Positions 16,374-24,926 are shown, numbered from the stretch's first letter. The stretch is 64,000 nt of DNA from Archangium violaceum Cb vi76 (GCF_000733295.1 NZ_JPMI01000391.1:1-64000), one strand, 5' to 3'. Notes: generated by a model not told the origin, from the letters alone. Made by a program: numbers and translations.

Positions 16374-17432
16374 TCAGAAACGGACCAGCATGCCCTCGAC
16401 GGTGAGGCCGGGGCCGAAGCCCATCATCACGCCGTACTCGCCGCGCTGGGGCTTGTCCGTCTTCAACGCCTCTTCCAGCACCAGCAGCGCCGTGACGCAG
16501 CCGCAGTTGCCGTACTCGCTCAGCACGTGCCAGCTCGCGCGCATGGCCGACTTGTCCAGCTTCAGCTGCCGGGCAATGGCCTCGAGGATCTTCGGTCCGC
16601 CCGGGTGGATGAGCCAGTGCTTGATGTCCGCCTTGCCCAGCTTCTCCGGGCCCAGCAGCTTCTCCAGGAAGGCGTCGATGTGCTCGGCCAGCACGAAGGG
16701 CACGTACGGCGACAGGGTCATCTTGAACCCGTCGGTGTACATGTGCCAGCCCATCAGCTCGTTCGTCTCGTAGAGCTGCTCGGTGTGGGAGCGGATGAAC
16801 TGGACGCCCTCGCCGTCCGGGGCGCTGCCCATCACCAGCGAGCACACCGCGTCCCCGAACAGGCCCATGATGACGGCCTGCTCCGGATCCGCGTCATTGC
16901 GGAACTGCAGCGAGCTGAACTCGGAGGCGTTGGCGATGACGTACTCGTCCGGGCGCGCGGCGATGCTGTCCATGGCCGTGCGCAGCACCGGGAAGGCCGC
17001 GAAGCAGCCCATGTGTCCCACGAAGGTGCGGCGGATGCTCGACTTGAGTCCCAGCTTCTTCGCGGTGAAGAGATCCAACCCCGGGCCCGAGTAGCCCGAG
17101 TTGGTGGTCATGGTGAAGGCGCCCACCTTGGAACGGTCCAGGTTCCCCAGGGCCTTCTCCACGGACTCGCTGGTGATCTCCAGGCCCACGCGCTCGAAGA
17201 CGCGGATGCGATCACTGATGCCGCGGTTGCCGTCCTTGAGCTCCACGCGCGGGTCCCACGCGAAGTGGCGCCGGCGCACGCCCGTGTTCTTGATCATCCG
17301 CTCGGAGTTGGGCAGGTCCTTGTACCAGTGCTTGAGCAGCCCTTCGTACATCTCCTCCTGGGTGAGGGAGAGCGGCGGCGTGGCCGAGGCGATGGACAGC
17401 AGCGTGGGACGCAAGGGTGCTGCCCGGCTCAT
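16374..17432 (-). CDS. Type III PKS-like ketosynthase, second copy
   Basis: A 352-residue chalcone-synthase-fold enzyme with Cys143 in GHMGCFAAF, His276 in HPGGPKIL and Asn309 in EYGNCGCV, so the Cys-His-Asn triad is complete. It is divergent from the synthase at 2171-3250. The start overlaps the ACP stop by 4 bp (17429-17432). It is followed 62 bases later by the FAAL. The product is unknown; a long-chain alkylpyrone or resorcinol from an ACP-bound starter is the natural guess. A KAS III-like function is a less likely alternative. Confidence 0.85.
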   Translation of the reverse strand: MSRAAPLRPTLLSIASATPPLSLTQEEMYEGLLKHWYKDLPNSERMIKNTGVRRRHFAWDPRVELKDGNRGISDRIRVFERVGLEITSESVEKALGNLDRSKVGAFTMTTNSGYSGPGLDLFTAKKLGLKSSIRRTFVGHMGCFAAFPVLRTAMDSIAARPDEYVIANASEFSSLQFRNDADPEQAVIMGLFGDAVCSLVMGSAPDGEGVQFIRSHTEQLYETNELMGWHMYTDGFKMTLSPYVPFVLAEHIDAFLEKLLGPEKLGKADIKHWLIHPGGPKILEAIARQLKLDKSAMRASWHVLSEYGNCGCVTALLVLEEALKTDKPQRGEYGVMMGFGPGLTVEGMLVRF

Positions 17433-17773
17433 GCGACCTCCACCTCGAGCCCGGCCGGCCCGGCGTTGGAGAGGTGCGTGGCGCGGCCCTCGGGCAGCTC
17501 GGCGGGAACGTGGCGCACCATCCGCTCGTCGATGAAGTCCACCAGGCTGCCCACCGTGTCGTGCCCGCGGCGCGACGCCTTGATGTACCAGGGGGTGAAC
17601 TCGATGTCGGCCACTTCGTCCTTGAGCCGGGAGATCATCGACTCGAGATGGAAGGAATCCATGCCCAGATCATACGTCATGGATGCGAACTCGCTCACGT
17701 CGTCCGGGAACAGGCCCTGGTTGGTCGCCAGGATGATGTTGCGGACGTTGTCGAGAATCTCCTGCCGGTGCAT
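17429..17773 (-). CDS. Acyl carrier protein, second copy
   Basis: A 114-residue carrier protein with the attachment motif LGMDSFHLESM near residue 39 and an unusual charged, proline-containing C-terminal tail of about 30 residues. It is first in the second FAAL/type III PKS operon, behind the promoter at 17830-17867. It is much more divergent from canonical ACPs than the copy at 3809. Confidence 0.85.
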   Translation of the reverse strand: MHRQEILDNVRNIILATNQGLFPDDVSEFASMTYDLGMDSFHLESMISRLKDEVADIEFTPWYIKASRRGHDTVGSLVDFIDERMVRHVPAELPEGRATHLSNAGPAGLEVEVA

Positions 17774-17829
17774 GTGGACCTCCCGCTCAGGGCGAGTCAG
17801 CTGGTGGCCCCCCTTGCGACGATGACAAC

Positions 17830-17867
17830 AGATTACAGGGTGCTACGGTATTTGGTCAACCTGTAAT
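17830..17867 (-). promoter_or_regulatory. Promoter overlapped by an inverted repeat
   Basis: On the minus strand TTGACC (17859-17854) and TAATCT (17835-17830) form a sigma-70-like promoter with an 18-base spacer, about 60 bases before the ACP start. The 8-bp arms ATTACAGG (17832-17839) and CCTGTAAT (17860-17867) flank and overlap the two hexamers, so a dimeric regulator bound there would block RNA polymerase. The rest of the gap to 18014 shows no gene. Confidence 0.6.
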
Positions 17868-17976
17868 TTTCGTGCAAGCCTGGAATAAGAAAAGCTGACG
17901 CGATGTGTCACCCTCGGAGTCCCAACGGCGGGGGTAGTCCGGTGTAGACAGAAGCATCCTGTGCATCACGGGAAAG

Positions 17977-18011
17977 AACGAAAAGCCCGGGAAGACCTGT
18001 ACTCCGGGGAG
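17977..18011 (-). terminator. Possible terminator of the chemoreceptor gene
   Basis: On the minus strand a CCCGG/CCGGG stem with a long loop is followed by GCTTTTCG just beyond the stop at 18015. The stem is short, so this is tentative. Confidence 0.35.
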
Positions 18012-18014
18012 GGG

Positions 18015-19808
18015 CTATTCGACGTGGTACTGGCCGGCGACCTGGCTGACCTGGTGGGAGACCTTCTGGAGGGTGTCCGCGGCCTCCTGGGTGGACTCCA
18101 GCCGCTCCATGGCCTGGTCCATGCTGCGCGACAGGTCGGCGATGGCGTTGAAGATTTGAGCGAAGCCGGCGTTCTGCTGGCTCACGGCGACGGTGATTTG
18201 AGTCACGGCCGAGGCGCTCTCGTTCACCATGGAGGAGAGCTGGCGGAGGCTGTCGCCGGAGGTTTTGACCTTGCCGAGGCCGCCCTCGACCTGGGCGGCG
18301 CTCACGTCCGTCATGGCCACGGCGTCGCCGATGGCGTTGCCCACCTCGTCGAGGATGTTGCTGATGCGGGTGGTGGAGCGGATGGACTGGTCCGCGAGGG
18401 TGCGGATTTCGCGGGCCACCACGCCGAAGCCCTTGCCGTGCTCGCCGGAGCGCACGGCCTCGATGGCGGCGTTGAGCGCGAGCATGTTGGACTGGTCGGC
18501 CAGGTCCTTCACCGTCTGGGTGATTTCGCCGATCTGCACGGCGCTGGCCTGCAGGCGCTCCATCTTGCCGCGGATGGCGAACACCGAGTCGCGGATGGCG
18601 CTGAAGCCGGCGATGGTCTGTTCGATGGCCAGGGTGCCGGCGCGGCTGAGCTCCTCGGCGTGACGCACCACGTTGAGCACCTCCTGGGCGCGCTGGGCGG
18701 TGAGATCCGAGGTCTGTTTGATCTCCTGGGCGGTGACGTTGGTTTCCTGGATGGCGGTGGCCTGCGTGGTGAGGGCGCGGCGCTGGGCCTCGTTGGCGTT
18801 GCGCAGGGTGGCGCCGGCCTCGACGAGCTGGTTGGCGGACTGCTGGAGGTTGCGGGGCAGGGCGCTCAGCTGCAGGACGATGGAGTTGAGGCCGAAGGCC
18901 AGGTCGCCGATCTCATCCGTGGACACCCACTGGGGCGGACGCACCTTGCCCACGGAGAGGCCCTCGATGGCCTCCAGCACGGAGAGGGAGCCGCGCTCCT
19001 GGCGGCGGGCCAGCATCCACGCGGAGACGGTGGGGATGGTGAGCAACAGGAGGGCGAGCACCGCGACGGGCACGCTCAGCTCCTCGAGGAGCGAGGAGGA
19101 CATTCCCTCCATCATCAGGGCGGCCTGGTGCTGGCCGGCGGCCTGGAGGTCCTCGATGTAGCGGCGCTGCACGTTGTTGGACTGCACGGCCACGGCCACG
19201 CCGCCGAGGACGATGAGCGAGAGCACGCAGACGGCGAAGGCGTAGGGGAGGAACCAGGACTGGCGCACCCAGAAGAAGCCGCCGCTGATGACGCGCAGGT
19301 GGGGGTGGCGCTGCTGCTCCTCGAGGGCCAGCGGCTGCACCCAGCGCTCGATGACGATGCCGGCGGGGAAGGCCAGCAGGACGCCGACGGCGAGGCCGAC
19401 GAGACCGCCCCAGACGGCCAGCTTGAGAGCCTTGCCGAACCACAGACAGACGCCGGTGCTGAAGAAGGTGGCGCCGGCGGCGTAGGTGCCCACCAGGTTG
19501 TAGAAGGCCAGGCGCCAGGGCAGCTTGAGGATGCGCACCAGCCGCAGCCCGGGCCGCTCCCCGGGGTTCACGCGCAGCGCGGTGCCAACGAAGGTGTTGA
19601 TGATGATCAGCGGGCAGAGGACGGCGAAGAGGAGCAGCGTCGGCGGCAGCAGCCAGAAGAGCGCGCGCGAGACCTGATCGCCCTCGAGTCCGAGCACCAT
19701 GCCCAGCAGGTAGGCCACGAAGGGGGCCAGGGGCAGCGCGCAGGCGCGCATGAGGGCGTCGATGCGGCTGGGCAGGGAGCTGTTGCTCGACGACTTGAAG
19801 ATCGCCAT
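18015..19808 (-). CDS. Methyl-accepting chemotaxis protein with multi-pass membrane N-terminus
   Basis: A 597-residue chemoreceptor. About six hydrophobic segments occupy residues 25-260, joined by short loops with no sizeable periplasmic ligand domain. A HAMP-like segment and a long cytoplasmic coiled coil follow, with the signalling tip EHGKGFGVVAREIRTLADQS that contacts CheA and CheW. The topology suggests sensing within the membrane or of an internal cue rather than a soluble ligand. No che genes are near, so it is an orphan receptor. It ends with HVE, without a CheR-docking pentapeptide. Confidence 0.88.
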   Translation of the reverse strand: MAIFKSSSNSSLPSRIDALMRACALPLAPFVAYLLGMVLGLEGDQVSRALFWLLPPTLLLFAVLCPLIIINTFVGTALRVNPGERPGLRLVRILKLPWRLAFYNLVGTYAAGATFFSTGVCLWFGKALKLAVWGGLVGLAVGVLLAFPAGIVIERWVQPLALEEQQRHPHLRVISGGFFWVRQSWFLPYAFAVCVLSLIVLGGVAVAVQSNNVQRRYIEDLQAAGQHQAALMMEGMSSSLLEELSVPVAVLALLLLTIPTVSAWMLARRQERGSLSVLEAIEGLSVGKVRPPQWVSTDEIGDLAFGLNSIVLQLSALPRNLQQSANQLVEAGATLRNANEAQRRALTTQATAIQETNVTAQEIKQTSDLTAQRAQEVLNVVRHAEELSRAGTLAIEQTIAGFSAIRDSVFAIRGKMERLQASAVQIGEITQTVKDLADQSNMLALNAAIEAVRSGEHGKGFGVVAREIRTLADQSIRSTTRISNILDEVGNAIGDAVAMTDVSAAQVEGGLGKVKTSGDSLRQLSSMVNESASAVTQITVAVSQQNAGFAQIFNAIADLSRSMDQAMERLESTQEAADTLQKVSHQVSQVAGQYHVE

Positions 19809-19955
19809 GTTCGAGACCTGGACGCTATCACCTTTCCACCCCCCGTGGCGGGACGGCCCGGGAGGAGGGAGGGAGGTGGAGGCGCCGGCCCGCCGTGAGA
19901 GGTAGGGGGGGCCGCCTGCCCGCCCGTCACCCGGGCCGGGAGGCCCCGCCGGGCG

Positions 19956-20705
19956 TCACAGCTTCATGCGCTTGAAGACACGCTCGGGGATGCCGCGGAT
20001 GGCGAACATGATGGGGGCCCAGAAGCCGGGCAGGTACACCTCGTCCTTGCGCGCGTCGGCCGCGCGGACGATGCCCCGGGCCACCTTGTCCGGGGTGGCG
20101 AAGAGGGCGTTCTTCTTCATGTCCGCCGTCATGGGCGTGTCCACGAAACCCGGCTTCACCGTCACCACCGCCACGCCCGAGCGCGCCAGCCGGTTGCGCA
20201 GCCCCTGGAGGAACACGCTCAGTGCGCCCTTGGAGGCGCCGTACACGTAGTTGCTCTGCCGCCCCCGGTCTCCCGCGACCGAGGAGATGACCACCAGGGT
20301 GCCCGCCTTCTGTGCCTCGAAGCGGTTGGCCAGCGGCGTCAGCAGGGACACCGCGCTCAGGAAGTTGGTGCGCAGCACCTTCTCCGCCTCCGCGTACGAG
20401 CGCTGGGCGGCCTCCTGGTTGCCGAGAATCCCGTGGGCGAGCAGTGCCCCGTCCAGGCCTCCGAGCGCCGTGGCCGCGCGCTCCACCAGCGCCTCGTGCT
20501 GGGCGAGGTCGTCCAGGTCCAGCGCCTCGGTGTGCACGCTGGCGGCGCCCTTCGCGCGCGCCTCGTGGGCGGTGGCCTGCAACCGCTCGGGGTTGCGGCC
20601 CACCAGGTAGAGGGACGCGCCCCGGGCCGCCAGCAGTTGCACCGTGGATTGAGCAATGGCGCTCGTGGCGCCGAGGACGATGACCTTCTTCATGGACTCC
20701 CTCAT
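19956..20705 (-). CDS. Short-chain dehydrogenase/reductase (DprE2-like)
   Basis: A 249-residue SDR with the cofactor motif GATSAIAQ, the catalytic Ser in VISSVAGDRG and Tyr-Lys in YVYGASK. The C-terminal hydrophobic, basic tail (FAIRGIPERVFKRMKL) hints at membrane association. It follows a UbiA-type prenyltransferase with a 4-bp overlap (20702-20705), the arrangement seen for DprE2-type reductases in decaprenyl-phosphoryl-arabinose synthesis; no DprE1-type partner is in the window. Reduction of a lipid-linked keto group is the best guess. An alternative start four codons in (MKKVIVLG) is possible. Confidence 0.8.
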   Translation of the reverse strand: MRESMKKVIVLGATSAIAQSTVQLLAARGASLYLVGRNPERLQATAHEARAKGAASVHTEALDLDDLAQHEALVERAATALGGLDGALLAHGILGNQEAAQRSYAEAEKVLRTNFLSAVSLLTPLANRFEAQKAGTLVVISSVAGDRGRQSNYVYGASKGALSVFLQGLRNRLARSGVAVVTVKPGFVDTPMTADMKKNALFATPDKVARGIVRAADARKDEVYLPGFWAPIMFAIRGIPERVFKRMKL

Positions 20706-21991
20706 GTCGCGGCCAGCAGCACGCCCATGGCGATGAGCCCCACCACGTAGCTCACCTTGTCCTTCAACGCGAAGACCAACGGGTCTTCATTCACGAGGCC
20801 GCGGTGGGCCAGCAGCCACACCCGGCCCACCCAATACAGCATCACCGGGCACAGCAGCCACAGCCGTTCCGGGGACAGGTAGAGCACCGTCACTTCCTTG
20901 CTGGTGATGTAGAGCGCGAGCACCAGCACGGACAGGTAGCCACTGGACACCCCGAGGACGGCGAGCTGCTCGTAGTCCCCGGCCACGTACCCCCGGCCCG
21001 GCGCGGCGGACTCGTTGGCCTGCCGCAGCCGCCGCACCTCGCTCAGCCGCTTCACCAGCGCGAGCGAGAGGAAGAGGAACATGGAGAAGGAGAAGAGCCA
21101 GCTCGAGGTGGGGACGCCCACCGCCAGGGAGCCGCCGAAGATGCGCACCGTGTACAGCCCGGCGAGCACCAGCACGTCCAGCATCATCACCTGCTTGAGG
21201 TGGAACGAGTACGCCAGCGTCACCGCGTAGTAGGTGGCGAGCAGGGCCAGGAAGGTGCGCGGCAGCAGCAGCGCCACCGCCGCGCCGGAGCCCAGCAGCA
21301 GGGGCGCCAGCCACAGGCCCGCGCTCACCGGCAGGTCCCCCGAGGCGAAGGGCCGCCGCCGCTTGGTGGGGTGCTTGCGGTCCGAGTCCAGGTCCAACAA
21401 GTCGTTCAGCACGTACACGCTCGAGGCGCACAGGCTGAAGGAGACGAAGCCCAGCACGGCCCGCACCAGCAGCGGCGCGTCGAGCGCCTTGTGCGCGGCC
21501 AGCAGCGGGACGAAGAGGAGGATGTTCTTGGCCCACTGGTGCACCCGCAGCGCCTTGAGCAGCGTGCGTCCGAGCGGCTTGGAGGGCGCGGTGCGGCGTG
21601 CCTCCTCGTGGGGCTCGGTGAAGGGCTCGCCCCGGGCGTGGACGGCGTCGAAGAGGCCCAGGTGCGCGGCCACCGCCTCCGCCACCTTCCGGTCCGCGGA
21701 CGTGGCCAGCACCACCCGGCGGCCCCGCGCCTTCTCCTCGGAGAGGTGCGACAGGAGCACCTCGTCATAGGGCAGCAGCGCCACGTCCAGCTCCACCCGC
21801 CGCGCCACCTCGGCCCGGAGGAAGGAGGGGCCCCGCAGGCTCCACGCCAGCACCGCCGGGGCCAGGTACGGCTGGAGCTTGAGCAGCCGCAGCAGGCCCT
21901 CGTGCAGCGTGTCCGTGCGCACCAGCACCCCGTCCAGCTCGACGGCGAGGGGGCGCGTGTCCGGGGAAGGGGTGGACGAGGCCATGCTCAC
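20702..21991 (-). CDS. UbiA-family prenyltransferase with N-terminal HAD-like domain
   Basis: A 429-residue fusion. Residues 15-125 resemble a HAD phosphatase, but the usual DxDGT motif reads ELDGVLVRTD, so the nucleophilic aspartate is replaced by glutamate; the second motif (LATSADR) is kept. Residues about 145-429 are a UbiA prenyltransferase with about nine membrane segments and the prenyl-diphosphate motif NDLLDLDSDRKHPTKRRRPF. Related fusions include decaprenyl-phosphate phosphoribosyltransferase-like proteins. The GTG at 21991 overlaps the upstream stop; ATG at 21985 is an alternative. With the SDR behind it, a polyprenyl-linked sugar or a prenylated aromatic product are both possible. 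Confidence 0.85.
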   Translation of the reverse strand: MSMASSTPSPDTRPLAVELDGVLVRTDTLHEGLLRLLKLQPYLAPAVLAWSLRGPSFLRAEVARRVELDVALLPYDEVLLSHLSEEKARGRRVVLATSADRKVAEAVAAHLGLFDAVHARGEPFTEPHEEARRTAPSKPLGRTLLKALRVHQWAKNILLFVPLLAAHKALDAPLLVRAVLGFVSFSLCASSVYVLNDLLDLDSDRKHPTKRRRPFASGDLPVSAGLWLAPLLLGSGAAVALLLPRTFLALLATYYAVTLAYSFHLKQVMMLDVLVLAGLYTVRIFGGSLAVGVPTSSWLFSFSMFLFLSLALVKRLSEVRRLRQANESAAPGRGYVAGDYEQLAVLGVSSGYLSVLVLALYITSKEVTVLYLSPERLWLLCPVMLYWVGRVWLLAHRGLVNEDPLVFALKDKVSYVVGLIAMGVLLAAT

Positions 21992-23028
21992 TCGGGCCGG
22001 GCGATGACCAGCGTCTGCAGCGGCACGTGGCGCATGGGCCGGGTGCTCTCGATGCGGAAGCCCGCGTCGTCCAGGAAGCCCTCCATCTCCGCCGGGGTAT
22101 ACGCCGCCGCCTTCGAGGTGAGGAAGTAGTGCAGGCCGATGAGCGGGGCGGCGCTCGGCGGCGTCTCCTCGTCCTCGCGCAGGTACTCCAGCACGGCCAG
22201 CGTCCCCTTGTGCGTGAGCGCGGTGCGCACCCGGCGCAGCAGCGCCACGTTCTGCGCGGGCGACAGGTGGTGCATCACCTGGAAGAGGAGCACCCCGTCA
22301 TAGGGCCCCCCCAGCTCCGAGGTGAGGATGTCCCCCTCCTGGTGCGTCACCAGGTGCGACAGGCCGGCCTGGGCGATGAGCTCGCGCCCCACCCGCACGC
22401 TGCCCTCCAGGTCCAGCACCGTGGCCTTCACCCCCCGGTTGCGGCGGCACAGCTCCGCGGCGAACCAGCCGTGCGCCCCTCCCAGGTCCAGCACGTGCCG
22501 CGCGCCCCGGGGCAACGGAATGGCGCGCACCACCTCGGGCGCCGACAGCCGCGCCATCTGGTGCATGGCGTGGATGTAGGACTTCCAGCGCGGGTCATCC
22601 GGGGCGAAGCGGTGGATGTCCACCGACTCGCCCGTGCGCACGGCCTCCTCCATATGGCTCCACCACTCCCATTGGGTGTAGTTGAAGTCCAGGAAGCCAC
22701 CCACGTACTGCGGCGAGCGCGGGTCCAACCAGCGCCGGGCCCGGTCCGCCATCCGGTAGCGGCCCTTCTTGCGCTCCACCGCGTCGCACGCCTCCAGCGC
22801 CTCCAGCAGCGCGCGCGTGCCCTCGGGCGACAGCTTCAGCCGCGCCGCCAGCTCCTCCACCGTGGCCGAGCCCTCCGCCAGCGCCGCGAACACGCCCAGC
22901 CGCTCCCCGGCCATCAGCGTGCGCGAGGCCATCATCCCGAAGAAGGCGTGCGCCAGCGGCTGGGGCGCCAGGTTGAACCAGTCCGCCACCCGCTCCAGCA
23001 GGTTGTCCGCCTTGAGTCCGAGCCTCAT
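21988..23028 (-). CDS. SAM-dependent O-methyltransferase
   Basis: A 346-residue two-domain methyltransferase: an N-terminal winged-helix dimerisation domain (VEELAARLKLSPEGTRALLE) and a C-terminal Rossmann domain with VLDLGGAHGWFAAEL as the SAM-binding loop and FQVMHHLSPAQ. It belongs with the acetylserotonin/hydroxyneurosporene/caffeate O-methyltransferase group, which act on hydroxyls of small, often aromatic molecules. The ATG at 23028 has GGGAGGAACG upstream and overlaps the preceding stop. Its substrate may be the product of the linked UbiA/SDR enzymes or a phenolic lipid from the nearby type III PKS loci. Confidence 0.82.
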   Translation of the reverse strand: MRLGLKADNLLERVADWFNLAPQPLAHAFFGMMASRTLMAGERLGVFAALAEGSATVEELAARLKLSPEGTRALLEALEACDAVERKKGRYRMADRARRWLDPRSPQYVGGFLDFNYTQWEWWSHMEEAVRTGESVDIHRFAPDDPRWKSYIHAMHQMARLSAPEVVRAIPLPRGARHVLDLGGAHGWFAAELCRRNRGVKATVLDLEGSVRVGRELIAQAGLSHLVTHQEGDILTSELGGPYDGVLLFQVMHHLSPAQNVALLRRVRTALTHKGTLAVLEYLREDEETPPSAAPLIGLHYFLTSKAAAYTPAEMEGFLDDAGFRIESTRPMRHVPLQTLVIARPE

Positions 23029-23417
23029 CGTTCCTCCCGGCGGCGCCGCCGCGCCACCAGCACCAGTCCCAGCCCCAGGCCCACCACCGCCAGGGAGTCC
23101 TCCGGGCCCAACAGGCAGCCCACCCGGTCCGCCTGGCGGATGCCCGTGTAGCGGCACGTACCCTGGGTGCAGCTGAAGCGCGCCGCGCAGTCATTGCCGC
23201 TGCGGCAGGCGCCTCCCGGCCGGCCCGTGGAGTCATCCCCCTCCGGGTTGTCCCGGTCCGCGCCGCCTCCTCCCACCGAGGCGTCCGGGACGTCATACAC
23301 GCTGCCCGCGTCCCGGGTGCCCGCGTCCTGCTGGGCGTGGACTCCCAGGGGGACGAGCAGGGCCAGGGCGAGGGCGAGGCACGACACGATGCGACGGGTG
23401 GGGTGGGAGGACTTCAT
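23025..23417 (-). CDS. Small exported protein with MYXO-CTERM-like tail
   Basis: A 130-residue protein: signal peptide (CLALALALLVPLGVHA), a low-complexity Asp/Gly-rich middle, a cysteine cluster (CRSGNDCAARFSCTQGTC), then a C-terminal hydrophobic helix ending RRRRREER. A cysteine (GCLLGPED) precedes the helix. This tripartite tail is characteristic of MYXO-CTERM proteins, which are sorted to the myxobacterial cell surface by a rhombosortase-like enzyme. It is first in the four-gene operon with the methyltransferase, UbiA and SDR genes, each joined by a 4-bp overlap. Confidence 0.75.
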   Translation of the reverse strand: MKSSHPTRRIVSCLALALALLVPLGVHAQQDAGTRDAGSVYDVPDASVGGGGADRDNPEGDDSTGRPGGACRSGNDCAARFSCTQGTCRYTGIRQADRVGCLLGPEDSLAVVGLGLGLVLVARRRRREER

Positions 23418-23534
23418 GGGGTGGATTCCGGCGCGGAGGGGGCGCTCCAACCTATCCGCCCGGACGCCGGGATGCATCCTCCGCTTCATCAAGCTCTTAC
23501 GAAGTGGCGGGCTTTTGGCTAGGGTGTGCGCGCG

Positions 23535-24866
23535 ATGGCTCCCCGAATCCTCGTCGTCGATGACAATCAGGAGCTCCTCACGCTCCTTACCCAGCTCTTC
23601 GAAGATGCGGGTTACGAGGTGGTGGGCGCGACCAAGGGCAAGCAGGCGGTCGAGGTCTCGCGCGCCCAACCCCCCGCGGTGGCCGTGCTCGACATCCTTC
23701 TGCCCGACATGATGGGCTACCACCTGGCGGACGCGCTCCGGAAGGATCAGCCCCAGCTCCCGCTCATCTTCATCACCGGCGTCTTCAAGGGCGGCAAGCA
23801 CGCCATGGAGGCCCGGCAGAAGTACGCGGCCGCCGGCTACTTCGAGAAGCCCTTCGAGGCCGCCAAGCTGCTGGAGGCGGTGCAGAAGCTGGTGCCCGTC
23901 CAGAAGCAGGCCCCCTCCGCCTCCTCCATGGAGGACGCCTTCGACGTGGAGCTCGACATCGACGTCGAGGAGGAGGGGCCCCAGGACGCGATGGAGCTGA
24001 CGGGCCGCATCAAGGTGACGGGCGGCGACAACCTCACCGCGGAAATCCGCGGCGCCAACCTCACGGCCACCCCGCTGCACAAGGTGGCGGCCACCCTGGT
24101 GCGCCCGCCCGTGCCGGGCCGTCCGCCGGAGCCGCTGCCCGTGGGCGCCGGTGGTCCCGGCCATCGCCGCGGCGAGCTCAAGGACAACCTGCCCTCGCTC
24201 CTCACCGCCTTCTACCTGTCGCGCGAGACGGGAGAGCTGGGTGTGCAGCGCGGCAAGGTGCGCAAGGTCGTCTACTTCGAGCGCGGCATGCCGGTGTTCG
24301 CCCTCTCCAACCTGCTGGCGGACCGCTTCGGCCAGTTCCTCGTGCGCGTGGGGAAGATCAAACCCGAGCAGCTCGAGGACGCGGCGGCGGTGGCCACGGC
24401 GAACAACCGGCGCACCGGCGACATCCTGGTGGAGCGGAGCCTGCTCAAGGACACCGAGCGCCTGTACTACGTGGGCCAGCAGGTGAAGGCCATCATCTAC
24501 TCGCTCTTCTCGTGGGAGGACGGCACCTACGTGATGAGCTTCAAGGAGAAGGCCGCCGCCGAGTCCATCAAGCTGGACGTGCACCCGGCGAACCTCATCG
24601 TCCGCGGCATCAAGAAGCTCTACAAGCCCGAGCGCCTGCGGCGGATGCTGCGGCCCGAGGATCGGCTCATCCCCGCGGTGGCCCCGGCCTACCAGCTGCA
24701 CGAGGTGGAGCTGGAGCGGTGGGAGGCGGAGCTGCTGCCGAAGATCGACGGCAACCGCACCGTGGGCGAGCTGCTGGCGTACGCCAACCGTCCCGAGCAG
24801 ATCGTCTACGGCTTCCTGGTGTCGATGATGTCGCTGGGCATCCTCGAGCACCGCACCCAGCAGTAG
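23535..24866 (+). CDS. Response regulator with DUF4388 domain
   Basis: A 443-residue protein with an N-terminal receiver domain (VVDDN, phospho-acceptor Asp in LDILLPDMM, Thr in FITG, Lys in EKPFE) and a C-terminal DUF4388/PATAN-like domain (LLTAFYLSRETGELGV, VYFERGMPVFA) followed by a helical region. The DUF4388 family occurs widely in myxobacterial signalling proteins and is thought to mediate protein contacts. No output DNA-binding domain is visible and no histidine kinase is adjacent. It is transcribed divergently from the operon starting at 23417; the 117-base gap should hold both promoters. Confidence 0.85.
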   Translation: MAPRILVVDDNQELLTLLTQLFEDAGYEVVGATKGKQAVEVSRAQPPAVAVLDILLPDMMGYHLADALRKDQPQLPLIFITGVFKGGKHAMEARQKYAAAGYFEKPFEAAKLLEAVQKLVPVQKQAPSASSMEDAFDVELDIDVEEEGPQDAMELTGRIKVTGGDNLTAEIRGANLTATPLHKVAATLVRPPVPGRPPEPLPVGAGGPGHRRGELKDNLPSLLTAFYLSRETGELGVQRGKVRKVVYFERGMPVFALSNLLADRFGQFLVRVGKIKPEQLEDAAAVATANNRRTGDILVERSLLKDTERLYYVGQQVKAIIYSLFSWEDGTYVMSFKEKAAAESIKLDVHPANLIVRGIKKLYKPERLRRMLRPEDRLIPAVAPAYQLHEVELERWEAELLPKIDGNRTVGELLAYANRPEQIVYGFLVSMMSLGILEHRTQQ

Positions 24867-24880
24867 GGGTTGCGCATGCC

Positions 24881-24914
24881 CCCTCTCCCCCTGGGAGAGG
24901 GCGGGGGGTGAGGG
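24881..24914 (+). repeat. Palindromic intergenic repeat, copy 3
   Basis: CCCTCTCCC and GGGAGAGGG plus CGGGGGGTGAGGG, lying between two convergent genes and 14 bases after a stop codon. It may act as a bidirectional transcription end. Confidence 0.85.
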
Positions 24915-24926
24915 TCGTCGCCCGCC

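Noticed and set aside
16312-16845. Upstream extension of the second FAAL frame
   Set aside because: The residues show no similarity to the ligase family and the region is the 3' part of the type III PKS gene.
19956-21991. Complete DprE1/DprE2/UbiA arabinan pathway
   Set aside because: The UbiA and SDR genes are present but no FAD-dependent DprE1-type oxidase is encoded nearby, so the pathway is not assigned.
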